DNA of 64,000 nucleotides, from positions 4,360,001 to 4,424,000 of the forward strand of contig NZ_CP087719.1 of assembly GCF_020991085.1 (NCBI RefSeq), given 5' to 3'. Below, one piece after another: positions 36,691-44,733 of this stretch. How positions within the stretch are numbered: the first letter of the stretch is position 1; every line of letters begins with the position of its first letter. Made by a program: the position numbers and the translations under genes. Source of the DNA: Roseomonas sp. OT10 (GTDB lineage: Bacteria > Pseudomonadota > Alphaproteobacteria > Acetobacterales > Acetobacteraceae). The notes below the pieces were generated by a model. The model had not been told where the DNA came from. It worked only from the letters and a program-made list of their open reading frames with translations, and searched no databases.

Positions 36691-37548
36691 ATGACACCGC
36701 CCGAAAGAATGCGCGCCCTGCTGGCCGAGCCCGGCCTGATCCCCATGCCGGCCGTCTGGGACGGGTTGAGCGCCAAGCTCACCGCCGCCGCCGGCTTCCG
36801 CACGGTCTTCCTCTCCGGCTCCTGCGTCGCCGCCGCACGGCTCGGCGCCCCGGATCTCGACCTCGTCTCCTTCGCGGAGATGTTCGATTCCTTCAACATG
36901 GTGCGCGGCGCGGCACCCGACCTGCTGGTGCTGGCCGATGCCGACCACGGCTACGGCAACGCCATGAACGTGCAGCGCACCGTCCGCGCCTATGGGCGCG
37001 CCGGGGCGGCGGCGATCCTGATCGAGGACAAGATCACGCCGCGCGCCCTCACCTCCGCCGGCAAGCCCTGCCTGCCGCGCGACGAGGCGCGCATGAAGAT
37101 CCGCGCGGCCGTCGAGGCAGCGAAGGATTCCGGCATCCTGGTGATGGCACGCACCGACTGCCGCCCGACCCAGGGCGCGGAGGAGGCGCTGGCCCGAATC
37201 GAGGCCTTCGTCGAGGAGGGCGCCGACATCCTGTTCTACGACTCGCCGGCGGACGAGGACGAGGTGCGCCGCTCGGTGGCCGCCGCGGCCGGGCGGCCGA
37301 CCTTCGCCGTGCTCTCGCCCGGCGCCCCGCGCGAGACGCCGACACAGGAGAAGGCGGCGTCGCTGGGCATCAAGATCGGCACCTTCCCGACCGGGCTGCT
37401 CTCCCCCGTGGCGGGGGCGATCAAGACGGGGCTCGCGGCGCTGGCCGCCGGCAAGTCCGCGGCCGAGACCGCCCTGCCGCCGCCCGAGCTCTCGGCGATC
37501 CTGGGCTACGCCGCCTATGACGAGCAGGCGAAGCGCTTCCGGACCTGA
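36691..37548 (+). CDS. Isocitrate lyase/PEP mutase superfamily protein
   Basis: A 285-residue TIM-barrel protein. The metal-binding region LVLADADHGYGN (about 75-86) and LIEDKITPR (about 110) are in place. The lyase motif K-K-C-G-H of isocitrate and methylisocitrate lyases is missing: after IEDK the sequence runs ITPRALTSAGKPCLP. This resembles the oxaloacetate decarboxylase and phosphonopyruvate hydrolase branch, so the likely substrate is a 2-oxo or 3-carboxy acid, not isocitrate. It starts with ATG at 36691 after CAGGAAAGG. Confidence 0.75.
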   Translation: MTPPERMRALLAEPGLIPMPAVWDGLSAKLTAAAGFRTVFLSGSCVAAARLGAPDLDLVSFAEMFDSFNMVRGAAPDLLVLADADHGYGNAMNVQRTVRAYGRAGAAAILIEDKITPRALTSAGKPCLPRDEARMKIRAAVEAAKDSGILVMARTDCRPTQGAEEALARIEAFVEEGADILFYDSPADEDEVRRSVAAAAGRPTFAVLSPGAPRETPTQEKAASLGIKIGTFPTGLLSPVAGAIKTGLAALAAGKSAAETALPPPELSAILGYAAYDEQAKRFRT

Positions 37549-37562
37549 CCGCCGGCAGCCAG

Positions 37563-37588
37563 GAAGCGGGCCGGCAGCGGCCCGCTTC
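37563..37588 (+). terminator. Rho-independent-like hairpin after the lyase gene
   Basis: A perfect 10-bp stem, GAAGCGGGCC / GGCCCGCTTC, with a six-base loop begins 14 bases after the stop at 37548. There is no T tract, which is common in GC-rich genomes. It probably ends the catabolic transcript. The remaining gap to 37897 holds a second small stem (CGGGG/CCCCG near 37717) but no gene I can support. Confidence 0.55.
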
Positions 37589-37897
37589 GCGCGGCGGACC
37601 GGGGCGGGGCGTGGCCCGGCATCGCCGGCGACGCCGCCGTCATCCGGTCGGGGGCCCCGATCCCCGGCGCCGTGAGGTGCCCCAACGGACTGGCCGGGCT
37701 CCGGTGGCGGTTTTTCGGGGGATTTCCCCGTGGCGGATGGCCACCGGCTCAACCGGGCGGGCCGTCGGCGTGGCGCGGCCGCCATGGGCGGGGCCCGAAT
37801 TCCGGTCGCCGGGCTGATTGAACCGCCCGATCCTGGTACGCCATGACGGGAGACCCATGACGCGGCCGCGCGACGGCCGGCCACAGGAGACCAGACC

Positions 37898-38839
37898 GTG
37901 CCCCGTATCCTCCGCCTCGCGGCCGCCCAGATGGGCCCCAACCAGCGCGCCGACAGCCGCGAGGCCATCCTGGCCCGCATGATCGCCCTGCTGGAGCAAG
38001 CGGCGGCGCAGGGCGCGAAGCTGGTGGTCTTCCCCGAGCTGGCCTTCACAACCTTCTTCCCGCGCTGGCTGCTCGAAGGCGCGGAGCTGGACCGGTACTA
38101 CGAGACGGCCATGCCGAACCCGCGGGTGCAGCCGCTGTTCGACCGCGCGCGGGAACTGGGCGTGGGCTTCTACGTCGGCTATGCCGAGCTGGCCGGGGAT
38201 GGCCGGCGCTACAACAGCGCCGTCACCACCGGGCCGGACGGCGCCATCCTGGCGAAGTACCGCAAGGTCCACCTCCCCGGCAGCGTGGAACCGCGCGCAG
38301 GCGACCGCTTCCACCAGTTGGAGAAGCGGTACTTCGAGTACGGCGACCAGGGCTTCCAGGCATTCCGCGGGCCGGCCGAATGGGGCTCACCCATCCTGGG
38401 CATGCTGATCTGCAACGACCGCCGCTGGCCGGAGGCCTGGCGCGTCTATGCGCTGCAGGGGATGGAGCTGATGCTGGTCGGCTACAATTCCGCCGCCTAC
38501 GACCCCAATGGCGGCACCACGGAGAACGAGGCGATCCGCACCTTCCACTCCACCCTGGCGGCGCAGGCCAATGCCTACATGAACGCGACCTGGGCGGTGA
38601 GCGTGGCCAAGGCGGGCAACGAGGACGGCTCCGGCCTGATCGGCGGCTCGGTCATCGTCGACCCGAACGGCGTGATCGTGGCACAGGCGAAGACCCTGGG
38701 CGACGAGGTGCTGGTGGCGGATTGCGACCTCGACCTCTGCCGCCAGGGCAAGGAAAAGATGTTCAACTTCGCCGCCCACCGCCAGCCGCACCATTATCGC
38801 CGCATCGTCGACCAGGTCGGCGCCGAGCCGATCAGCTGA
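37898..38839 (+). CDS. N-carbamoyl-D-amino acid hydrolase-like amidase
   Basis: A 313-residue nitrilase-superfamily protein close to Agrobacterium D-carbamoylase: FPELAFTTFFPRW, YRKVHLPG, ICNDRRWPEAWRVYAL and FNFAAHRQPHHY are shared. The catalytic triad is E47, K123 and C172. It would remove the carbamoyl group from N-carbamoyl-D-amino acids, the last step of hydantoin breakdown. No hydantoinase is adjacent. It starts at GTG (37898) with AGGAG nine bases upstream. A strong stem lies at its 3' end. Confidence 0.85.
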   Translation: MPRILRLAAAQMGPNQRADSREAILARMIALLEQAAAQGAKLVVFPELAFTTFFPRWLLEGAELDRYYETAMPNPRVQPLFDRARELGVGFYVGYAELAGDGRRYNSAVTTGPDGAILAKYRKVHLPGSVEPRAGDRFHQLEKRYFEYGDQGFQAFRGPAEWGSPILGMLICNDRRWPEAWRVYALQGMELMLVGYNSAAYDPNGGTTENEAIRTFHSTLAAQANAYMNATWAVSVAKAGNEDGSGLIGGSVIVDPNGVIVAQAKTLGDEVLVADCDLDLCRQGKEKMFNFAAHRQPHHYRRIVDQVGAEPIS

Positions 38840-38842
38840 TTC

Positions 38843-38936
38843 GCGTGGCGTGACAGGCTGACCCTTCCCGGCTGGCGGCGCCTTGCTCCCGGGCCACGGG
38901 CGCCAGTCTGACACCGGTCAGCCCATCACGCCGCGC
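38843..38936. terminator. Long nested two-way hairpin between converging genes
   Basis: Between the converging stops at 38839 and 38940 nearly the whole gap folds: outer stem GGCGTGA/TCACGCC, a CA/CA interior loop, GGCTGACC/GGTCAGCC, and inner CTGGCG/CGCCAG arms around the centre. The fold is nearly symmetric, so it would end transcription from both sides. Confidence 0.6.
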
Positions 38937-38939
38937 GCC

Positions 38940-39848
38940 CTAATCCAGCCGGATGTCCTGGATCTGCTTCGCCCGCGACGATGCGGCACCGAGAAGAAAG
39001 GTCAGGTCCGTGCCGCTGGACACGAAGCGCGCCCCCATCTTCAGGTAGCGGGCGATCAGGTCGGGGCGGCCCGCCAGGCCGCCGATGCCGACCTGCCTGC
39101 CGTGCTTCCGGCACGCCTCGATGGTGCGGGCGAAGGCCTCCTGCACCCGCGGATGGTCCGGCTGGCCCACCAGCCCCATGCTGTTCGTCAGGTCGCTGGT
39201 GCCGATGAAGAGCATGTCGAGCCCCTCCACCGCCGCGATCTCCTCCACCTGGTCGAGGGCGGTGGTGTTCTCCAGCATCGCCACCACCATCGTCGCGTCG
39301 TTCATCGCCGCATAGGCTTCCGCCGTGGGGAAGCTGCGGTAGCGCAAGGGGAAGACCTGGGCCCCGGGGGCGGAGCGGTTGCCCCAGGGCGGGAAGCGCG
39401 CCGCGGCGACGAGCTGGCGCACCTCCGCCGCCGTCTCCAGCTCCGGCGCGATGATGCCGAGCGCCCCGCCATCCAGGACGCGCCCGACATGCTCGGGGCG
39501 GATGCTGGGCACCCGGACCAGGGCGGTGATGCCGGCCAGGATCGCGGCCTGGCAGATCTGGCTGATCTGCTCCTCGGTGAAGGTGCTGTGCTGCATCTCG
39601 ACGTAGAGGGAGTCGAAGCCCGCCGCGGCGGCGATCTGGGCGATCTCCATCGAACGCACGAGGCGCACGCTCATCGAGACCACCACCTCGCCGCGCTTCA
39701 GCTTCTCCTTGGCGGGGTTGCGCAGGAGGTCGGCGGCCCGGGGAGGGCCGGATGCGGCCTGGGCCCTGGCCTGCCCCACGATCCCATCGGAAGACCCAAC
39801 CGCAGCAGCGGCGAGCACCCCCGCGGCCAACGCGTCGCGTCGCATCAT
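38940..39848 (-). CDS. HpcH/HpaI-family aldolase with a Tat-like signal
   Basis: A 302-residue HpcH/HpaI-fold protein. The putative base is in EMQHSTFTEEQ (about 84), metal ligands in VAMLENTTALDQVEEIAAVEGL (E) and LFIGTSDLTNSMG (D), so the active site looks complete. Unlike cytoplasmic relatives it begins with MMRRDALAAGVLAAAAV and continues to AQA-AS, a typical twin-arginine signal with cleavage site. It would therefore be exported in folded form. Why a pyruvate-type aldolase should be periplasmic is unknown. It converges with the carbamoylase gene. Confidence 0.78.
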   Translation of the reverse strand: MMRRDALAAGVLAAAAVGSSDGIVGQARAQAASGPPRAADLLRNPAKEKLKRGEVVVSMSVRLVRSMEIAQIAAAAGFDSLYVEMQHSTFTEEQISQICQAAILAGITALVRVPSIRPEHVGRVLDGGALGIIAPELETAAEVRQLVAAARFPPWGNRSAPGAQVFPLRYRSFPTAEAYAAMNDATMVVAMLENTTALDQVEEIAAVEGLDMLFIGTSDLTNSMGLVGQPDHPRVQEAFARTIEACRKHGRQVGIGGLAGRPDLIARYLKMGARFVSSGTDLTFLLGAASSRAKQIQDIRLD

Positions 39849-40101
39849 CCTGCGTTTCCCTCCCCCAGGTCCACGCGGCGCCTGTCACCGCCGGATGGTC
39901 GCCGACCGTGCCGCCGTTCCGCGCCGCGATGGCCGCTGTCAGGCTAGGCTTGGGCGGCGGCGACATGGAAGGGGATGCGCTCCCCGGCCGCCAGGCCCGG
40001 CACAGGCGGCCAAGCAGGGGGGCCGTGGTCGACCGCGCGAAAGCCCCGCAGCCCGGTGGACGGGTGCCAGCTCCACCCGTGGTCCCGACAGCCTGTGCTG
40101 C

Positions 40102-40300
40102 CTACTCAGCGGTCAGCCCGGCTGCCTGCGCCACCGTCTGCCGCTTCGCCACCTCCGCCTTGACGAAGCTGGAGCACTCCTCCGGCGAGAGGCGCACAGG
40201 TATGCCTGCTTCGACAGCGTGGCCGGCAAACCGCAACCCGGTCCTCGCGTCGCTGTGCGGCCTGCTGCACCGGCGCCGCCAGCTCGGCCGTGAGGGCGTC
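40102..40300 (-). pseudogene. Decayed C-terminal end of a TctC/Bug receptor
   Basis: On the minus strand a frame ending in a TAG at 40102-40104 reads GIPVRLSPEECSSFVKAEVA, followed by KRQTVAQAAG, the usual last residues of TctC proteins. The preceding part (LTAELAAPVQQAAQ) lies in another frame, so a frameshift near 40240 separates them. The rest of the gene is gone; the uronate dehydrogenase-like gene ends immediately upstream at 40303. The gap 39849-40101 holds nothing else I can support. Confidence 0.65.
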
Positions 40301-40302
40301 CG

Positions 40303-41130
40303 TCACCACTCCCGCAACCGGGCCGGGTCGCCGACGAACCCCGCCTCGGCGAAGGTCCCTCCCTGCGCGACCTCCCCCGCCGGCAGGGGGACGGCGGGCG
40401 GCGGGTCGCGGGCGAGGATCGCCGCAGCATGGTCCTCCGCGCGGTCGAGGGGGCGGTAGCCCAGGGCCTCCGCCACGCCGTTGTCGTAGAAGCTGCGCGC
40501 ATTGTCGGAGACGCCGTAGACCGCGGCGAAGCGCAGGCCCGGATGGGTGACGCCGATGCGCACGAGTTGCGCCAGGTCGCGCGGGCTGATCCAGATGGAC
40601 AGGCGGCGGCGGTCCAACGGCGCCGGCTCGGCCGAGCCGATGCGGATGGCCAGGACGCGCATCCCGTACTTGTCGGCGAAGAAGGCGCCCAGCAGCTCGC
40701 CGAAGGCCTTGCCCACGCCGTAGCGGCTGTCGGGCCGCAGCGTGACGTCGCTGCCGACCCGCCGGTCGCGCGGGTAGAAGCCGACGGCGTGGTTGCTGCT
40801 GGCATAGACCACCCGCTCCACCCCGGCGGCGCGGGCAGCCTCGAACAGGTTGGCGCAACCCGCCACGCTGTCGGCGATCTGCTCCGGCCAGGGCGCGTCG
40901 GTGGTGCAGCCGGCGAGGTGCAGCACAGCGCCGCAGCCGGCCATGGCCGCGCGCAGCGCCTCCGGGTCGGAGAGGTCGGCCGACACGGCCTCCTCATCCG
41001 CCTCCAGGTCCTCGACGGGTTGCCGGTCGAGCAGCCGCAGCCGCATCCCCGCGGTGCGCAGGTGCGGCCGGATCAGGGTCGCGACCCGTCCGGCCCCGCC
41101 GGTGATCAGCAGGCGCGCCGCTTCCGGCAT
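40303..41130 (-). CDS. NAD-dependent epimerase/dehydratase family, uronate dehydrogenase-like
   Basis: A 275-residue short-chain-type enzyme. The dinucleotide-binding motif is LLITGGAGRVATLIR, and the YGVGK catalytic motif is near residue 137. The blocks VVYASSNHAVGFYPRD, LRPDSRYGVGKAFGE and IRIGSAEPAPLDRRRLS are close to uronate dehydrogenase (EC 1.1.1.203), which oxidises galacturonate or glucuronate to the aldaro-lactone. The ATG at 41130 has GGAGG seven or eight bases before it. Its divergent neighbour encodes an aldose epimerase, which fits sugar-acid use. The assignment is by family resemblance. Confidence 0.75.
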   Translation of the reverse strand: MPEAARLLITGGAGRVATLIRPHLRTAGMRLRLLDRQPVEDLEADEEAVSADLSDPEALRAAMAGCGAVLHLAGCTTDAPWPEQIADSVAGCANLFEAARAAGVERVVYASSNHAVGFYPRDRRVGSDVTLRPDSRYGVGKAFGELLGAFFADKYGMRVLAIRIGSAEPAPLDRRRLSIWISPRDLAQLVRIGVTHPGLRFAAVYGVSDNARSFYDNGVAEALGYRPLDRAEDHAAAILARDPPPAVPLPAGEVAQGGTFAEAGFVGDPARLREW

Positions 41131-41317
41131 CGCACGTTCCTCCATGGCTTCGCCCTACCCTTCGCGCAGGCGCGCGGTCGTTCCAAGGGCGCCGCCGCCC
41201 GGGTGTCGCGGGCCGGCCCGCAGTGTGGGACGGCGGGGGCCGTCCACCCCTCCCCAGCCGGGCCCGATGCTGCCATGGCTTCGCCCCGGCATCGGCGGTG
41301 CTGGGGAGAGGAACGGG

Positions 41318-42232
41318 ATGGTGGCGCGGATCGTGGAGCTGGCGGCGGGACCTGCGCGGCTGCGCCTGGCGCCGGAGCTGGGCGGGCGCATCACCGCCCT
41401 GGCGCTGGCCGCCGGGGGCGAGGGTCCGGCGCTGGCCATCCTCCACCCCTTCCCGGAGGGGACGACGCCCGGGGCGCTGCTGCACTGGCCCAAGGGCGGG
41501 ATCTATCCGCTGATCCCCTACGGCAACCGCATCCGGGACGCCCGGCTGCGGCTGCCGGACGGAGAACGTCGCCTGCGGTCGCATCCGGACGCGGCGCCGC
41601 ACACGCTGCACGGCCACGCCCATCGCGTGCCCTGGTCGCTGGAGCGGTGCGATCCCACCACGGCGGTGCTGGCGCTGTCGCATCCGGGGGACGAGGAATG
41701 GCCGTGGCGCTTCGTCGCCCGCCAGTCGGTCACGCTGCGCCCGGATGGCGTGACCATCGCCCTGGCCGTGACCCATGCGGACGGGATGGCGATGCCGGCG
41801 GGGATCGGGCTGCACCCCTATCTCCGCCACGCGGCGGAGGATCGGCTGGCCTTCCGTGCCGCGACCGACTGGCCGACCACGCCGGAGGTCCTGGCCGGGC
41901 ACCCCGTCCCGTCGGACGGGGCCTTCGCGGCCCCGCGCCCCTTGCCGGCGGGCGGCCTGACCCTCTACCGCGGCGGCTGGGACGGACGCTGCACCGTCAC
42001 GGGGGCGGCGGGGGTGCTGGAGCTGCGGGCGGATTCCGTCTTCGGCCACCTCGTCGTGCACCGGCCGGCCGATCCCGCCTATCTGTGCCTGGAGCCGTGC
42101 AGCCACGCGCCGGACGGCTTCAACCTGGCGCAGGACGGCGTGCCGGGGGCGGGGCGGGTGCTGCTCGCCCCCGGGGAGACGCTGGCGGGCGAGGTCTCCC
42201 TCACCCTGCGGCCGAGGACCAGCGCGCCGTGA
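41318..42232 (+). CDS. Aldose 1-epimerase family protein
   Basis: A 304-residue galactose mutarotase-fold protein. The family blocks are LIPYGNRIRDARLRL (about 68), HTLHGHAHRVPWSLE (about 96, containing the catalytic His) and LEPCSHAPDGFNLA (about 265), where the usual catalytic Glu of LEPW lies. It would interconvert alpha and beta anomers of a sugar or uronate. It is divergent from the uronate dehydrogenase-like gene and its end overlaps the enolase-superfamily gene from the other strand by 32 bases. Confidence 0.8.
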   Translation: MVARIVELAAGPARLRLAPELGGRITALALAAGGEGPALAILHPFPEGTTPGALLHWPKGGIYPLIPYGNRIRDARLRLPDGERRLRSHPDAAPHTLHGHAHRVPWSLERCDPTTAVLALSHPGDEEWPWRFVARQSVTLRPDGVTIALAVTHADGMAMPAGIGLHPYLRHAAEDRLAFRAATDWPTTPEVLAGHPVPSDGAFAAPRPLPAGGLTLYRGGWDGRCTVTGAAGVLELRADSVFGHLVVHRPADPAYLCLEPCSHAPDGFNLAQDGVPGAGRVLLAPGETLAGEVSLTLRPRTSAP

Positions 42233-43328
42233 CGTGGCGCTCGAACACGGCGGGGTCGGGGGCGAAGCCGATCCCCGGGCCGGTGGGGATGGCCACCATG
42301 CCGTCGCGCGGCAGCGGGGTGCCGAGGCCGGGGTAGCCCTCCGGCTCGACGTAGAGCACCTCCAGCAGCGGCTCCCCGGGCGCCACCGCGAGGAGTTGCA
42401 GCGTCGCGAAGTAGCCGGGCCCGAAATAGGGCGAATGCGGCATGCAGGTGAGGCCCGCCCGCTCCGCCGCCTCCAGCACCGCCAGGAACTCGGTGACGCC
42501 GCCGAGCTTGGTCACGGAGGGCTGCGGGAAGGTCACGGCCCCGGCCGCGATCATCTGCGCGAACTGCCAGCGGGTGCAGGCATTCTCCCCCGCCGCGACG
42601 GCGACCGGGCCGGCGGCGCGCAGGGCGGCGAGGCCCGTGGCATCCTCCGGCGGGAAGACCGGCTCCTCCAGCCAGGTGATCCCCTGCGCCGCCAGGAAGG
42701 GCAGGCGGGCGCGCGCCTCCGCCACCGTCCAGGCGCAGTTCACGTCCACGGTCAGGTGGGTGCCCGGCCCGGCGCCGCTCCGGCCGGCGGCGATCGTGGC
42801 TTCCGTCACCTCGTGCAGCTTGACCGAGCGGTAGCCCTCCGCCACGGCGCACGCCGCGAAGCGCTCCACCAGCGCCGGGTCGCCGTAGCGCACGAGGCTG
42901 GCATAGGCTGCCACCGCCTCCCGCCGCCGCGGGCCGAGGAGGGCGGCCAGCGGCACGCCCGCCACCCGCGCCTTCAGATCCCACAGCGCGATGTCCGCGC
43001 CGGAGAGGGCGAACAGCGTGATGCCGTAGCGGCCGAAGAGGTGCAGCTTGCGTTGCAGCATCTCCGTCACCGCCGGCGGGTCGGCCGCGTCCTGGCCGAG
43101 CAGCAGCGGCGCCACCATCTCGCGCACCGCCGCCGAGACGGCGCCGCGGCAGGCATAGGAGAAGGCCTCGCCCCAGCCCTGCCGCCCCGCCTCGTCGGTG
43201 AGGCGCAGCAGCACCGTCTCGAAGCGGTCCCAGCGGTCGGGCGTCAACCCCAGCCCCGCGCCGCCATCGGCGAAGGGGATGGTCAACTCGAAGAGCTCGA
43301 CCGTCGCGATGCGGCTTCCCTGCGCCAT
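42201..43328 (-). CDS. Enolase-superfamily (mandelate racemase/muconate type) dehydratase-like
   Basis: A 375-residue enolase-superfamily member. The N-terminal capping domain is residues 1-125. The metal ligands appear as D in LTVDVNCAW (about 197), E in WLEEPVFPP (about 225) and E in VAAGENACTRW (about 248); the C-terminal histidine region is MPHSPYFGPG (about 300). Where mandelate racemase has a K-x-K, this protein shows VKLHE, so K-x-H. Such proteins include sugar-acid dehydratases. Next to a uronate dehydrogenase a galactarate- or aldarate-type dehydratase is plausible. It ends the RraA/NTF2-like operon. Confidence 0.75.
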   Translation of the reverse strand: MAQGSRIATVELFELTIPFADGGAGLGLTPDRWDRFETVLLRLTDEAGRQGWGEAFSYACRGAVSAAVREMVAPLLLGQDAADPPAVTEMLQRKLHLFGRYGITLFALSGADIALWDLKARVAGVPLAALLGPRRREAVAAYASLVRYGDPALVERFAACAVAEGYRSVKLHEVTEATIAAGRSGAGPGTHLTVDVNCAWTVAEARARLPFLAAQGITWLEEPVFPPEDATGLAALRAAGPVAVAAGENACTRWQFAQMIAAGAVTFPQPSVTKLGGVTEFLAVLEAAERAGLTCMPHSPYFGPGYFATLQLLAVAPGEPLLEVLYVEPEGYPGLGTPLPRDGMVAIPTGPGIGFAPDPAVFERHVTARWSSAAG

Positions 43329-43333
43329 CGCCG

Positions 43334-43801
43334 TCAGCCCGGCGAGAGGTGGTAGCCGCGGCCGCGGTAGTCGAAGCCGTGCAGCTCGTCGATCGCCACG
43401 CCCTTCTGCGCGGGGGCGGCGTAGTAGGCGCGGATCTCGCTGATCAGGCCGCTTTCCGGGTCGAAGCGGTACCACTCGTCGCCGCGCAGGGCGGTGCCCT
43501 GACTGGTCTTCCAGTGCGTCCACTCGATCACCGCCTCGGGCACGCCGGAGGGGGAGCCGTCGGCGTTGACCGCTTCGCCGACCAGCACGCGCTCGATGGT
43601 CCAGCGGCTGCCCAGGGTCTCCACGCACCAGACCCAGCCCTTGGCGATGGCCTCCGCCCCGCGCCAGGGCGTACCGGGCAGGCCGGGCGGGAAGTAGTGC
43701 ACGGCCTCCGGCGTGAAGCAGGCCACCAGCGCGTCGTAATCGCCCGCGTTGCAGGCGTCGAAGTAGCGGCGGATCATCGCCTCGTAGCGGGTCATCCCCA
43801 T
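43334..43801 (-). CDS. SnoaL/NTF2-like protein
   Basis: A 155-residue cone-fold protein of the SnoaL/NTF2 group: TRYEAMIRRYFDACNAGDYDALVACFTPEAVHYFPPG opens the fold and RGDEWYRFDPESGLISEIRAYYAAP closes it. Members catalyse small isomerisations or bind hydrophobic ligands; the reaction here is unknown. The start (ATG 43801) overlaps the RraA-like stop, and the next gene starts five bases after it, so all three form an operon. Confidence 0.75.
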   Translation of the reverse strand: MGMTRYEAMIRRYFDACNAGDYDALVACFTPEAVHYFPPGLPGTPWRGAEAIAKGWVWCVETLGSRWTIERVLVGEAVNADGSPSGVPEAVIEWTHWKTSQGTALRGDEWYRFDPESGLISEIRAYYAAPAQKGVAIDELHGFDYRGRGYHLSPG

Positions 43802-44586
43802 CACTCCGCCACCAGGGCGGGGGCGCGGATGACCGGCGCGTCCTCGGGGCGGGAGCCGGCCGCCTGCCAGGCCGCGAAGTCGGCGCGGGTCTGCGGCGTC
43901 GGCGGATAGACGCCCCACAGCGCATCCCCCGCCTGGATGCGCAGCGCCAGGTACTTCTCCAGCGGGTCGCGCCGCTCGCAGGCCTCCAGCACCTGCAGGG
44001 CGACGTGGCGCGGGATGACGGTGATGCCGTCCCTCTCGCCATGGATGATGTCGCCCGGATAGACGGCGACGCCGGCGCAGGCGATCGGCACGTCCAGGTC
44101 GGCGACGTGGTGGTACGACAGCCGGGTGGAGGCGACGACCTCGCGAGAGTAGGCGGGCAGGTCCATCGCCGCGATCTCCGCGCCGTCGCGGAAGGAACCG
44201 TCCGTCACCACCCCGGCCACGCCGCGCTTCTGCATGCGGGTCAGCAGCATGTTGCCCATCGAGGCGGCGCGCGGGTCGTTGCGGCTGTCGATCACCAGCA
44301 CCTGGTGCGGCCGCGTCGCCTCGACGCCAACCCATTGCAGGTTGTCGTCGTTCGGCGTGGGCGTCAGCGTGGCGTAGGTCTCCACATCCTCGCGCGCCGG
44401 GATCATGCGCATGGTGGCGGCCTCGCCCGCGAAGGGCCTCACCGCCGGGTTCAGCGGCTTCAGCCCGACCAGGAAGCATTGCCGGAACCCCAGCCGGAAC
44501 AGCTCCGTCGTGATCGAGCCGCTGCTGCACCGCGCGAGGCGGGCCAGGTGGTCAGGCGTGACGACGACGTCGCTCTTGGCGGACAT
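43801..44586 (-). CDS. RraA-like protein
   Basis: A 261-residue RraA-fold protein with GSITTELFRLGF, GNMLLTRMQKRGVAGVVTDGSFRDGAEIAAMDLPAYSR (about 121) and YPGDIIHGERDGITVIPRHVALQVLE (about 188). The D-G-S-F-R-D block is the aldolase motif of RraA relatives. It is longer than RraA itself (about 160) and belongs to the ribonuclease-inhibitor/HMG-aldolase-like group of sugar-acid loci. The ATG follows GAGGAGGT. It is divergent from the IclR regulator. Confidence 0.8.
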   Translation of the reverse strand: MSAKSDVVVTPDHLARLARCSSGSITTELFRLGFRQCFLVGLKPLNPAVRPFAGEAATMRMIPAREDVETYATLTPTPNDDNLQWVGVEATRPHQVLVIDSRNDPRAASMGNMLLTRMQKRGVAGVVTDGSFRDGAEIAAMDLPAYSREVVASTRLSYHHVADLDVPIACAGVAVYPGDIIHGERDGITVIPRHVALQVLEACERRDPLEKYLALRIQAGDALWGVYPPTPQTRADFAAWQAAGSRPEDAPVIRAPALVAE

Positions 44587-44733
44587 GGCGTGACCTCCTC
44601 GGGTGGGATGCGGCGGCGCAGGCCGGCCGCGCCGTCCGGGCATCAGGAACCTGGTATCGGGATCGGATGGAAGCCGGACACCGGTCAACGGCGCGCCTTG
44701 TTCCCCGCCCGCCGGCCACGCTAGCTGTCCCAC

